A model generated the notes under the pieces. The model ran no database searches and was not told where the DNA came from. It saw only the letters and a list, made by a program, of their open reading frames with translations. Shown here in pieces: positions 24,100 to 35,659 of a stretch of 64,000 nucleotides of DNA. The translations under genes were made by a program, and so were the position numbers. Position 1 is the stretch's first letter. Each line of letters begins with the position of its first letter. Source of the stretch: Panaeolus papilionaceus (lineage: Eukaryota > Basidiomycota > Agaricomycetes > Agaricales); the NCBI GenBank assembly GCA_015501605.1, contig JADNRZ010000011.1, positions 1,240,001 through 1,304,000 of the forward strand, written 5' to 3'.

Positions 24100-26880
24100 A
24101 AGTCACCCTTAATGGTAACGGAAAGAAGAAAGAAATTATGGGTAATGTACCCTCCAGCTTTAGCCGGGGACGATGAAGGGAAGGTAATGGAAAAAGGAAA
24201 GCGGTGTAGTCGTTGTTGGTGATGATGAGCAGCAAGGGACTTGTGCCCAGCCTTTTCGGAGTTTGATTGACCCCTGACACTGCTGTCTATAGCTTGCGGG
24301 CATTACATTCACAATCTATTATAATTCGTACAACCATCGACCGCTCATGTTCATTTATAAACCCTTGAACATTTCGTGTATTTATTTCATATAAACTTGA
24401 ATATGAACGAGAGCGAAACGAATAGAGAGACTCATGAAATAATTTGTTACAAACATAAATTTCATCATCTTTGTTCCTTGGCCGGCAGAGCGGGATCACA
24501 GGTATGCATGTACACGGTAGTCAGCAGATCGTTAGCATTGCTGTATTTTTCCGCAGGAAAGTAGTCGACCTGTTCTCCTATAGATATGCGTGCACGGCCG
24601 CAGTAGAATACGGTCTTTTCTTGCCTTGGTGTAAATCGACTTGAACTCACTCAAGCTATACACGCAATCTAAAGTTTTACCACCCAAGAGCTAGGCGTTT
24701 CCTTGAGTGTTGATTTTTTAAAGACCACTACAGCTGACGCGCTGACGTTTGTAGACAGAAACAATTAATACCTCGATCTTATTTCGAAAGAGAATCCATC
24801 ATATCGATCCTACACCCTCGACCAGGACAGCTTCCAAGTTACACCTGTCAGCACATACGGACACCGCGCCCAAACCATCATGCAAGCCAGCAATACTGCC
24901 ATGAGCCCAATCTGCAAGGAAAAATGGTCTTGGGTTGGGCTTGGAATCTCTCGGTCTCCCTTCAACCTGTGCTTGCCCCCCGCCTCGTCAACTCCAGTCT
25001 CCTAATCCGCCATTTCCAACTACGATTTTAAAGGCAAGGCACAAAAATCACAAGTGCGAATTTAGAATTTATTTAGAGAGGTTGGTGAACATGACAGACC
25101 AGGAGCGACCATCCCCTATTTAGCGTTCCAAGGTCGCTCCAACAAACAATCCAGGTGTCGTGTCAATCTGTCCAAATCGGATTTTGTGTGTGTTCAGGAC
25201 CCCGCGCACTAGCACAACCAGTTAAAAAATAATGGCATATTATGATGCGCTTGTACAGCTGCAGCCTGTCCAAGTCTTTCTGTCTTCGAAGATTACGAAC
25301 CAAAAATAAATGATGGGAGGTATGGGAGGTGTGAGCAAAGATCGTTATTTTTGGAGATTGACCATGAATCCATGATTAGGCTGATTGATCATCAGCTTTT
25401 CTTCAACCTCTACGCACCACTATCATTGTATCAACGTTTCGCTTTCCTCCTATTGTGGGTTGTGGCAGCGAATCTCGAAAACCCACTGTGCACATCCGAC
25501 CAAAATAAATAAAGCAATGCCTATGTTCGACGTCACCTACCTCTTCAGTCAAGTCAGCCGAGCTTCTCCTACCTTCAGCATCCTATTACTAGCCTGAGAG
25601 CATCCCTCATTCATACCGCTTGGTTCAATGCCCAGATTTTGCTAGTTCGACTTTTATGCATGCAGACAATAAACCGGCCATACTCGAGAGGCTGACTGTT
25701 CATCAAGCCCACGATTTGCCTCTCCATTTTTGCCCGCATCCTCTTCCTATGTTCCGAATTTTCAGCATTTTCGAAAATCAAGGCACTCGCCCATGCAAAT
25801 CCATGTCGATATCTGCTGGTCAACGACCACCGTTCTTGGTGCCGGGCGCCTCGGCTATTGTCCGAACTTTCGCTGTTCAATTTTCATCGGCTCGATATGC
25901 TGTTCTTGTGCAGAGCCAAGGTCATACCGCCAGCTTCTGGCCCGATTCTAGTGCCATCCGTTGAGAATTGGCGCTTAGAGTAAGACATCGTGCATCGTTA
26001 GATGTAGCGTCTAGCATTCGAATTTAGATTTAGACGCGACAGGCAGCACGTATACGCTAGACTCACCGCCTTATCCCAGCCTCTGCCAGGAACATATGAC
26101 ACTGTAGAAAATAGCGCTAAGCGCGTTAATTTTAAGGATATTGAACAGTTGATTTTATAGGCCACATGTGATTAGTCCGTTGCTTGAACCAACCTTAGTG
26201 ACGCAAAGCTCAGATAACGTGTTTCGATGACGAAGGTTATGTAGACGATGGGAGCACTGGAGCAGATTTGAAATGGGCAAACTCTTTAGAGCGGCTTGTA
26301 TGGGACTATATGACTTGTCCAAGTGACCTTCTCAGAATTTAAGGGTCATTTCTGCTGACAGACCTCAATAGAAACCCTGCTAATCTCTAGCCTCTCACTA
26401 TTGTTCACCGTAGTCTGATGAGCTTTCGGATCACAGGCGACGCCTATCGTGGGCTTAACTTAACAATTGAAGTCTACATTCCTTACCCAAAGCTTTTTAT
26501 TCGAAGCTTTTATCCGGGCTAATCCACGTTGCTGAACACAATAAGAGGTGGCTATCGACATATCCCCGGAAGGTAACACTGCCAATGTGATGACGGCAAT
26601 TCACACCACACGCCTAACCCTTCGCTGCTTTTTGTTCTGGCTCGGTATGTATAGACCAGCTCTGGACTATCCAAAGTCGCCCTGAACTTCCGATAACCCC
26701 CCATCCTCAACGAGGATTTATCGCGACACCCTCGTCTGCCTTCTCTCCCCTGATTTGACTTCGTTCTGTCCCTCACTAGCACTTTTCTTCACGACCTTAC
26801 CTTGTCCACTTTTCTACTTCATTCCTCATCTTCATCTCTTCATCTCTTTTTAACGTTTCGATATCTAAAACTCTGTTAAT
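24100..26880. other. Intergenic, 2.8 kb
   Basis: No gene recognised. The left end should hold the flippase promoter. The right end (26700-26880) is strongly pyrimidine-rich (runs of CTTCATCTCTTC) just before the next ATG, typical of fungal transcription start regions. Confidence 0.45.
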
Positions 26881-28329
26881 ATGTCTCTTCACGCCAAAGT
26901 CGTGTTCCCGACTCCACCACCTACCACTAATGCCTTGACGCCTGAACAACGCATCCAACTCGTACGCAAGACCCGCAAGATCGAGCAGATCTTCGGCACG
27001 ACACCTTACCTCCTCGACAGCCCCATCGAAACTTTGGGTATGTCGTTGAAATAAAAATTTTCGGTATTGTTGCTAACGAATCACGTCCACTTTGCAGGTG
27101 CTTTCCATGTCCATTTCCCCACTCAAACTCGCATTTCGAAGGATAGCAAGACGAAGACGCGAACATCCTCGATGGACTCTAGCTCGTCTGACTCATCTTC
27201 CAACTCCCCTGTAAAGCTCTCCCTTCAAAGAAACCCAAGATCCGACTCACCCAGAAATACCGAGCGCCGCTCGAGCTCGCGGCCTAGCACTCCTTCCTCA
27301 ATCGCGGTGCAAGAGTCATGGCCCGTCAACCAAAACAAATCACCCGTCCTGCGCCTCGCAGTCCAATCCCCACTCGACACCATCCCCGCTTCTCCAGACC
27401 CCACCTCTACCACATTCAACATGGAGCCTCTCGCACAGGCTCTAGACCTCCCCACCAGCAGCTCCCCACGCCCCTCCTCATCGCACTCAGACTCCTTAGA
27501 CTTCTTCAACGGAGTCGCACCAGAGCTCGCATCCTCGCTGCAATCGACGTCATTCATCATCCCCTCCCGCACGAGCATCCGAAAACAGAAACTGGATAGG
27601 CTTCGGAAGAAACTAGGATGCGAAGTCCCTCTCAACCTGATACTCTCCCAAGTCGGTGATCTTGACGATTCCGACGTTTCCCCATCCCGCCCCGCATCTC
27701 GCACTGATTCGCGCCACCAATACAGTTTGCAATCTTACGCCTCATCAGGTGGAGAATCACCAAAGCCGATCCCGAGGATGAAGAAGCCTACGACGGCGAA
27801 AATTGCTAGTGCGCGTGATTCGATTGAGGAGAGCACGTTTAGCGGTAAAATCCATCGCGCGAAACGGCAATTGGCGTCAGCTGGCTTGACGAAAAAGGCA
27901 GGCAAGAAAGCTGCAGCGAAGAAGACGCGGCAGGAGGAGGTTCCTCCCTCTCCTAGGCCTGTTATCTCGAGCCCTACAGACTTTAGAGTGATCAAGGAGA
28001 AATTATCTCTTATCATTGAGAGTCCGGAGGAGCACGGAACTGGGTGCTCGGAGGAGTTTGGGTTGTCTAGGGTGTCGACACGAAGCAGCTCGACTGGCAG
28101 TTCCGCCTCGATGGCGAGGTCAGCAACTTCTCTCTTTGATTCTGGGGATGCGGATGTCAGGATGTGGAGCACGAGGAAGGGATACGAAGGCTGGAGGCCT
28201 AGTACACCCAGCGATGCATCTTCGACACCTCCCACCACGCCTTCCTCCCCCGTTTCTACCCAAGGGCTCGTTAGGCGCTCTTCGAGCTATCGTAAACCCC
28301 CTCCTCCGGTCCCCGCAGAATGTCTTTGA
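26881..28329 (+). CDS. Ser/Pro-rich protein of unknown function
   Basis: Two exons, 26881-27037 and 27098-28329, giving 462 residues. The 60-nt intron (GTATGT...TTTGCAG) splits a glycine codon. The N-terminus looks conserved and structured (LTPEQRIQLVRKTRKIEQIFGTTP..., about residues 19-50). It is followed by a long disordered region rich in Ser, Thr, Pro and Arg, with short basic segments such as KQKLDRLRKKLG and a Lys/Ala patch (KKAGKKAAAKKTR). The C-terminus has WSTRKGYEGWRPSTPSD and a proline-rich end. I do not recognise a family. Composition would suit a nuclear or signalling protein. The pyrimidine tract upstream supports this start. Confidence 0.75.
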
Positions 28330-28953
28330 ATCCTATCATTTATTTTGAGTCCACTACCTTATACATTCGTTCCTTTTGGTAATTCATGACAACTTTGTAT
28401 GAAATCTTGTACATATCAAGCTGTACGTGCCTGGTGCCCGTTGTAACACCCTTGTCGTATGTAGTATGCAAGAACGATTTTCATTCTTTGATACCTATTG
28501 AGAAACCCCAAGCAGTGAAGCTTTGAGGACCTAGTGGCTGGTGGTACTCTCGTTTCTCGTTATCTAATCTTGAGTTGGGAAATTACCACACCAGAATATC
28601 TGCCCTAAGTAAATAGCTTCCGACGTCTGTCTCCCAGCCCACAGTCTGGGTGTAGTGATCTCAATCACCAGTGTTTACATTTCCCCTACATCTACAACTG
28701 TTTTTCTGGCTTTATTCTGATGACGTCCCACTCTGACAAATAAAGAAATAATCAACGCTTTTCCTCCGAGCAAATTAAAACAATACAGGAGAAAGTGTAA
28801 CCGTAGTCGACAACCACAAGATCATATCGAGCTCGGGCTCCCAACTACTTAGTGATTGGAATCTGGAAGACGCAGGCAATTGCTCACGTTCTGTCATGAG
28901 ATAATGACTTCGCTTCCATATCTACCTTCCTTGTTCCTAGCGGTGTCCGAACA
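28330..28953. other. 3' region of unknown gene and P450-1 promoter
   Basis: About 620 bases with no open frame worth calling. The right end leads into the TATA-like element of the first P450. Confidence 0.4.
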
Positions 28954-28961
28954 TATATATA
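28954..28961 (+). promoter_or_regulatory. TATA-like box of P450-1
   Basis: TATATATA lies 92-99 bases upstream of the P450-1 ATG. The second P450 has a TATAAA at almost the same distance, which supports both as core promoter elements. Confidence 0.5.
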
Positions 28962-29052
28962 GTAACTCCCTGCGAAGTTGTGTGCTACACCTTTTTCATC
29001 TTGTCAAGTCTGAGAGCTCGATCTCCCCTGTTGAACTTATCCAAGGCACACC

Positions 29053-31206
29053 ATGCCTCTGTTTTCCCAAATGATCGAACACCCATATCATGCATTATTG
29101 GGCACCATCCTCGTTTGCACCGCGATCAATAGCATCGCAGCTCGTCGTCGCCGAAACCCACTTGGTCTCCCTCTTCCTCCAGGACCGAAAGGGTATCCTA
29201 TTATCGGTAATCTTCTGGATATGCCAACGGAAAAGGCGTGGTTAACGTACCATGAATGGTCGAAGACATATGGTTCGTACCAGCTTCTCTGATCTGTGAA
29301 GGATGGAGATCTAAGAGGCTCTCAATGTAGGGGATATGGTATACTTCGAGGTGCTTGGCCAGCCATTCCTTGTTCTGGATACTTTAGAAAGGACAACGGA
29401 CTTGCTTGAGAAGAGGTCGTCTAATTATTCTGATAGGATGAGACTTCCGATGTTGATTGAGTTGTGCGTACATTTACTTCATAGCACTGAAACTAATAGT
29501 CTAATACACTCTTTGTCCACGTTAGAATGGGCTGGGACATCGACATGGCGCTGTTACCCCATAACGACTGGTGGAGGAGACATCGTCGTGCGTTCCACGA
29601 ACATTTTCATGGAAATGTTGTATCGAAGTACCAGCCCACTCAACTCCGAGAGTGTCGTGCATTTTTACAGCGTCTGCAGCATACACCAGAAGATTTTCTG
29701 CATCATATCAGGCAGTACGTCTTCGTCATGTAACCATTTGTGCCTCATGATCATAACTTCGTATCCAGCACCTTCGCTGCAACGATCATGCAAGTCACAT
29801 ATGGATACTCCGTAAAAGACAGCGAAGACCCGTATATTCTCAACGCAGAGGCTGCACTCGAGGGGTTCAACGAAGCAGGCCATCCAGGTGCTTTCTTAGT
29901 AGACTTGATCCCTGCTCTCAAGTACGTCCCTGCATGGTTCCCTGGCGCTGGGTTCAAGAGAAAGGCTGCACGGTGGCGGCAGATTAACCAGGAGGTGTCA
30001 GTAAGGCCGTTTGAGATGGTCAAAGAGCAATTGGTAAAGAGCCTATCTTGTTGTGCAGAGATGGTCATTCTGAACCCGATTGCAGAGAGACGGCACTGCT
30101 GTGCCTTCGGTTGCGACAGCTTTGATTGAGAAGCTTCCGAGCGAGACCGATCCCACACGCGCTGATGAAGAATTGGTAGCAGTCAATACTGCATCTGTAA
30201 CATACCTCGGTGAGCAGTGGATTAATTCCGTACTCGAAAAACCAGGTTTATCTCATATTTATGTTTCTTCAGGTGGCGCTGATACTGTAAGATGACTCCG
30301 AGCATCTCGATTTGCTACTGCTTAAACCACGCGTTATAGACTGTCTCCGCTGTGAGGACATTCTTCCTCGCCATGGCGCTCTATCCGGAGGTGATGAAGA
30401 AAGCTCAAGCAGAGCTCGATGCCGTCGTCGGTTCGAATCGTCTTCCTGATTTCACCGATCGACCCGCGCTGCCTTATATCACGGCTCTGGTGAAGGAGAC
30501 GATGCGGTGGCATCTTGTTGGTAATCTCGGTAGGCTTTTATTCGAATTTCCTCCTTGACAGAGAGGCGATAATCTGAACTTGTATTGTCCAATCTAGCCC
30601 TGGGACATACAGCTACTGAAGACGATGAGTATAACGGGTATTTTATTCCGAAGGGAACGATTGTGATGGGCAATTGCTGGTGCGTAGAGATTCGACGGGA
30701 GTCATTGCAAACCTGTTGACCTTTCTCCAGGTCGATACTTCACGAACCCACTGTATACAAGGATCCGCATGAGTACATACCCGACAGGTTTTTGAAAGAT
30801 GGTCAGCTTGATCCTACCGTTCGAGATCCAAATGTTGCGGCGTTCGGTTATGGCAGAAGGTTAGAACCTCGAACTCCGTTACAAGCTCGAGCTTATGTTC
30901 ATCCTTTTTGTTACCAGAATATGCCCAGGTCGTCATTTCAGCGACAACGGGTTGTTCATCATTATTGCGTCTACGCTGGCAGTTTATAATATAATGCCAC
31001 CACTCGATAGCAATGGAAAGGTCGTCAAACCGAGAGTCGAATACGCGCCAGGGTTGTTATCGTAAGTAGTATTTATGACGCTTCCTCGGAAGACGAAACT
31101 GAGTGCAAATATGCGACATAGATATCCCTTGCCGTTCGAGTGTCGTATCACTCCGCGATCAGCAAATACATCGAAGCTTATCCAGGATGCCCTCGATCAC
31201 GAGTGA
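29053..31206 (+). CDS. Cytochrome P450 monooxygenase, copy 1
   Basis: Eleven exons: 29053-29272, 29331-29463, 29526-29714, 29769-30033, 30086-30209, 30273-30286 (14 nt), 30340-30529, 30598-30679, 30731-30859, 30918-31061 and 31122-31206, giving 524 residues. It has an N-terminal membrane anchor, then the hinge [15 protein letters not shown]-helix GGADTT, K-helix ETMR, PDRF, and the haem loop [14 protein letters not shown] with the cysteine ligand. All catalytic motifs are intact, so a working ER-bound monooxygenase is expected. It resembles the large basidiomycete group often labelled O-methylsterigmatocystin-oxidoreductase-like. The substrate cannot be read from sequence. Paralogous to the P450s at 36123 and 41117, with identical exon structure. 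It ends tail-to-tail with the Lys/Asp-repeat gene. Confidence 0.92.
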
Positions 31207-31381
31207 TATCGTTCCTTTGACTATGAACATTGATTCAGTGCACTACCGGTTCCCATGTTTAAATACAGCCCCATCGATTAAATTCACACATTTAAAACTC
31301 AGTTTAACGTTTCTTTGTCGACGCCACAGGAGAAGCTCTTTGGAATTGAATGAACCAATACATCGATACGGAGTGCTACGG

Positions 31382-31969
31382 TCAATCCTTGCCCTTGCTT
31401 TTCTTGTCCTTCTTATCCTTCTTATCGTCCTTGTCCTTCTTATCCTTCTTGTCGTCCTTGTCTTTTTTATCCTTCTTGTTGTCCTTATTTTTTTTATCCT
31501 TGTCATCCTTGTCACCCTTGTCCTTTTTGTCGTCCTTATCCTTCTTCTCCTTCTTATCATCATCCTTGTCCTTTTTATCTTTTTTATCATCCTTCTCCTT
31601 CTTCTCCTTCTTGTCTCCTCTATCTCCAGCATCTTTATCTTTCTTACCATCTTTCGATTTCTTCGAAGGCTTGTCATCGTCATCGTCATCATCGAAGAGT
31701 CCCTCGACGAAGCCGCCCACACCACCAGCGACGGCACCAGCAGGGCCACCAGTAAGTCCACCAGCAATGGCAGGGGCGACACCCTTGAGAGCTGCCTTGC
31801 CTACATGCTTTCCTGTCTTTAGGAGCGTTTCTTTGGATGGTAATTTCAAGTCTTCTTCGAGCTGATCGTCGGGGATGACCGAGATGTCCTCCTCCGGAGT
31901 TGGACTGGGCGCAGCGAACGCCAGGGCAGCGACTGTTGCGAGGATGGCTAGGGTAACGTTGACTCTCAT
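31382..31969 (-). CDS. Small secreted Lys/Asp-repeat protein
   Basis: A single coding exon of 195 residues. Residues 1-19 form a clear signal peptide (MRVNVTLAILATVAALAFA) with a likely cut before APSP. Next comes an acidic stretch, then a Gly/Ala-rich segment (GVAPAIAGGLTGG, then GAVAGGVGGFVEGLF) that could insert in or sit against a membrane. A run of seven Asp follows, and the final ~95 residues are almost only Lys and Asp in short repeats (KKDKDD, KKDKKDKDD). The tail is strongly charged yet nearly neutral overall. No catalytic domain. Candidate roles are wall, ion or surface binding, or a secreted effector-like protein, all inferred. It is convergent with P450-1, 175 bases away. The opposite-strand open frame is a shadow of the repeat. 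Confidence 0.75.
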   Translation of the reverse strand: MRVNVTLAILATVAALAFAAPSPTPEEDISVIPDDQLEEDLKLPSKETLLKTGKHVGKAALKGVAPAIAGGLTGGPAGAVAGGVGGFVEGLFDDDDDDDKPSKKSKDGKKDKDAGDRGDKKEKKEKDDKKDKKDKDDDKKEKKDKDDKKDKGDKDDKDKKNKDNKKDKKDKDDKKDKKDKDDKKDKKDKKSKGKD

Positions 31970-31989
31970 TGTGGTGGGGTCGGAGTGGC

Positions 31990-32037
31990 CTGTTAATCAG
32001 TTAGACGGTGCACTTCATATGGGACGTTGAGACTCAC
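31990..32037 (-). other. 5' UTR intron of the Lys/Asp-repeat gene
   Basis: On the minus strand GTGAGTCTC...CTAACTGATTAACAG forms a 48-nt intron with donor, branch point and acceptor all good, ending 20 bases before the ATG. It adds no coding sequence. Confidence 0.6.
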
Positions 32038-32088
32038 AAGTGTGAACTGATGACGATTTGCCTGCTGGAATATGTTGAGATTAAACCT

Positions 32089-32098
32089 GTATATATAC
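32089..32098 (-). promoter_or_regulatory. TATA-like box of the Lys/Asp-repeat gene
   Basis: GTATATATAC (self-complementary) lies about 120 bases upstream of the ATG at 31969 and upstream of the 5' UTR intron. Confidence 0.45.
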
Positions 32099-33132
32099 GC
32101 GACATATCCGTTCTAATCCAGTTAGGCAGTAGCGTTGGATTATGAACATTGGGTTAGAGTCGGCCATTGAAGTGTATCGATCAAATTTCTTCAACTTGGC
32201 GCTGTACTGAAAAGCACTTCCGGAGCCACAAGTCCGTAACTCGAACATGAAATCCACTTTAAAATCTTATCTGGTCGTAAAACCGTGCTTAATAGAAAGT
32301 ACCAGAAGAAATCCCAAGACCAAATTTTATGCTAAAAATACCAGAACACATTCCCAGATTCGGACTACTAGTCGACTAGTTGACATTGGTAGGCGCCAAC
32401 CTCCGCTCTCTATCCACTCTGACAATTCGTGCTCCACTTGGTACCGTGTTTGGTGTTTAGGAAATATCGGTACATAATTTAATAACAGATTGAAAAAGTG
32501 TAGCTCGATTGATACTTATTCTAGAAGCATTCACGTATTCAAGTTGTTCTGTGAATGAGCGCTTCATTGGTATGTAGTCACATGACCGCGTTCTAATGAA
32601 CGGGAGAGACGCGTCGCGTCGTTAATTGGTCACCCCAGGTCGATGTAGATAAAAGTATTACTATTAGATCAGTGTGAGCCGCTGTGGATAAATTTTTGCT
32701 TGTGTGCCACTACCCGCGACATCGGGTCGCTGATCACCGACCAGCCAAGTGGAACAAAAAAAAAAAACAACTTTGAAATTGCGTGCCTTTAAATTTCGAA
32801 CGGATGCACTGAAGGGCTCACCCATGCAGTTTCAACACAGGAGTCTACTGTTGAGCTTAGAAATACCATGCCTAAACTTTCAAGTGCACTATGAATGTCT
32901 AAGTTCTAACGGCCCAGATTTTTTTGTTGGGAAAAGAAGAGAGTGACCAATACCACCGAGTCAGGGGCACTATTTGACCCTTTCCTATTTGTGGATAGCA
33001 CCATTTGTCCAAATATCCTCGTTTCCCGACCCTTCAGGATGCTAGGGTCCAGACTTTGTTTCTCCCCCAAACAGCCAGCTACTGCATCAGGATTCGCCCT
33101 CCTGCTGCACGCTCCATTTCTCTGAGCCTACT
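32099..33132. other. Intergenic, shared promoter region
   Basis: About 1 kb between two divergent genes, so it should carry both promoters. A poly-A run lies near 32756. No gene recognised. Confidence 0.4.
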
Positions 33133-34848
33133 ATGCCCTCGCAAAAACCAGAGCCTTCAGCTTCTCCGACGTGGGACGCTATGAATGGTTCGCCCATTTT
33201 CTTCTTTTTTTTTTGTTGCCTAAAAATAAAAATTTTCATCACTTCGCAGGACATGGCAGTGCCCATGAAGGAAGTCAACACTCCAACGAGGACATCGATA
33301 TCCTGTTTGGTGATGACAGCCCCGAAAGCTCTCCTGGAGCTCCTGCAAGTGCACCGAGGAACAGAGATAACATGGTAGCTACAAAAAACTCTGTACTTTC
33401 CAACGGTAAGTAAAATTATTCTCAACAACAATGACCACCTGTTCTTATAATTTCGTTGTCGGGTCTTAATAAGAACCAGATGCGGCGACCAGTTCGAAAT
33501 CACAAACTTATCGACAGACCGCTCGCAAGTCCACTGGAGGAAAGCCCCCAAAAGGATATCTCTCCCGACACGGCCTGAAAGGAAAGGCAGGATTGGAACC
33601 AAGTCGTTCCAGCAGGTCCGAGACGACTTTGGAAGTACTAGTTACGAGAAAGAAGCCTCAGCTAGTTGAGACCCCTCCTTCTACCGGCACATCATCAAGC
33701 TCCCAAGAAGCTTTGATTCAAGCTGAGAGCTCGGATGATGAAGACATCACGGAGGCAAAGCGCTTACTACAGGAACTACAAAGGCAGAAGGTGGAGGCAA
33801 AGGAGGGAAGGAAGAAGCGCGAGTTGGAAGCTGCGGCTGCGCGCAAAATGCAGGAGGAGTTGAACCGAGTGGCTGAAATCAATCGACTAGAGCGAGAAAG
33901 GAAAGCTACTGAGGAACAACTAATGAGGTTGACGAGGGAAGAGCAGGACTTAGTGGACGCCGTTGCTGCGAGAACCGTCAAGGTGAAAACAAGGCCACAA
34001 CCCGAGCTTGAAGGACGCTCAGACAGCTTTCCTCGTTCCGACAGAGTTAAAAAGGTAGCACCCGGGGGTCAGTGTCTTTGTTTGTGGCGGATACAAGCAG
34101 AAACTGAAATCATGTTGTTGATATTAATTTTTCCCTACAGTTCGTACAGTACCATGGGGCCCCAACAACTCCTGTGCATTTTGTGAAGATATAGGCAAGA
34201 ATTGCGTTCCAGCTAAGAATGAGGATTCGAAAAAATGTGAGCTTTGCGATCGAAAAACTCTTGAATGTGGTCCTTGGAAGCTCGCCCGGCGCAGCATTAA
34301 AATAGACGGGCATGAGGCTACCAGTGATGACTACGACGATGACGACGATACAGAAGAAAGCGAGACAGAGGAGTCTCCATCGGCTTCAGGCGAACGTGAG
34401 TCCTGTACAAATTCCTGGGTTATTACGACTGAAATTCTATTTCAAAGCCTGGGGACCAAGCAACCCGTGTCCAGAATGCATCAGGGAGGGAACTAAGTGT
34501 GAAGCACAGACACCCCTGAAGATCGCCAATTTTAAGAAGCCTGGGGCGCTCAGGCCCTGTTCCAGATGCGCAAGAAAACGTATCAAGTGTGGCACCTATG
34601 CTGGTCGCAAATCGAGTCGTAAAGGAAAAAATAGGGAAGGAGGAGGGAAGGAAAAAGCAGCCAAATCGAGACCTGAGTCCCTTCCAATCAACCAAAACTC
34701 TGATCAAGGAGCCTGCATCATCGATTTACTCCAACAGATTTTGAAAGAGATGAAAGGTCGCAAGAGATCCAGGGACACAACCGAAGGTTTTTTCTTCAAA
34801 GATTCGGACGACGACGTCGAAAAACCCAGAAAGAGGAAGAAGATATGA
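33133..34848 (+). CDS. Nuclear protein with histone H3 tail-like motif and two Zn2Cys6-type clusters
   Basis: Five exons: 33133-33187, 33250-33405, 33474-34067, 34141-34395 and 34448-34848, giving 486 residues with consistent phases. Residues 85-94 read QTARKSTGGK and continue PPKG, matching the histone H3 N-terminal tail around K9 and K14. A coiled coil rich in Glu, Arg and Lys follows (about 160-240). Two cysteine modules come next: C280-x2-C283-x6-C290-x10-C301-x2-C304-x6-C311, an ideal Zn2Cys6 spacing, and C361-x2-C364-x6-C371-x19-C391-x2-C394-x6-C401, with a longer loop. Each is preceded by a WGP(N/S)N motif, so they are internal duplicates. An acidic stretch lies between them. The C-terminus has basic nuclear-signal-like runs (KRSR, PRKRKK). 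DNA binding and chromatin recruitment are inferred. No known orthologue recognised. Confidence 0.78.
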
Positions 34849-35384
34849 TCGAGGAGCCGAGTGTGTTTTGGCAAGGACCCAGTACATTAGTATATTCATT
34901 TTAATGACATTTACGATTTCCAAACGTTTTGAACTCTGATATATGAGAGCTTTGGTGCTTGGATGCGCACCACCAGTGAACAAGGTGACAAAGATGGTAG
35001 TTCGAGTTGTGGTTGGAGGTCACGGCACAGATGGTGACAGATATAAACGACAAACACGCGCAACTTGAATCCCAAACACACCCCTAACCTGCTGGGCCAT
35101 CCTCCTTGCGTCTTGACCTGGACCACGCACTCAGTTCTTCATGTTCGAATAAATTTATCCCCTTGTTCCGTCATTGCATTTCGAAATTTTGTTTAAATTG
35201 CGTCAATGGTGAATATGGTGAGGTGACAACACTCCAGGTGTTCAAAACTGCCCATCCGAAGTCAACCACCATTCCTTCCTCGAGACAGAATCATGGCGCG
35301 TTGTGGCACATTATTATTATTATACTGTATGCAGTGATAAGATTACCCAAACAGCCAGATATCTCATGAACTCCGGCCATAGGT
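34849..35384. other. Intergenic, no gene
   Basis: The 3' region of the H3-motif gene and unrecognised sequence up to the P450 relic. There is a short ATT repeat near 35309-35323. Confidence 0.4.
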
Positions 35385-35600
35385 TGGATAGAAATCGGAG
35401 AACCTATCACACCTGTGCCAAAATATACCTCCGAGTCAGGGGGTTCCTTGCGTATGTGAACGATGTATCCTCGATTGATAGAGACTCTGACACTGTGCCA
35501 TCCAGACATCCTGTCCCGTTCAAATGTCAGATCACCCCTCGATCCACATATATTCCTATGGTCATTCGAGACGGCCTAGATATACATAGTATAGGGTAAA
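35385..35600 (+). pseudogene. P450 relic (C-terminal end of a fourth copy)
   Basis: This stretch aligns by eye to the last two exons of P450-2. GATAGAAATCGGAGAACCTA corresponds to the exon-10 end. TTCCTTGCGTATGTG corresponds to its donor. CATCC then leads into CCCGTTCAAATGTCAGATC and ACCCCTCGATCCAC, encoding P(V/L)PF(K/E)C(Q/R)ITPRST. Small insertions break the exon-10 frame. The upstream 90% of the gene, including the haem loop, is missing. Similarity continues past the stop (AGTATAGGGTAAATT). It is a dead remnant of the P450 array, followed directly by an ORC5 relic. Confidence 0.75.
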
Positions 35601-35659
35601 TTACTGAAGAAAGGTGTTATCAAAGGGCTCCGACTACAAGTATATCCACCCTATAGGGT

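Noticed and set aside
27225..27704. Minus-strand frame of 159 codons opposite the Ser-rich gene
   Set aside because: Antisense shadow. The plus-strand frame has a well-formed intron and a conserved-looking N-terminus.
31103..31822. Plus-strand 239-codon Leu/Ile-rich frame opposite the Lys/Asp gene
   Set aside because: It is the complement of the AAG/GAC-type repeats, giving artificial Leu/Ser/Phe runs. The minus-strand frame has a signal peptide, 5' UTR intron and TATA box.
33593..34186. Gene starting at 33593 within the H3-motif locus
   Set aside because: That frame continues upstream through exon 3. The earlier exons join in phase from an ATG at 33133.
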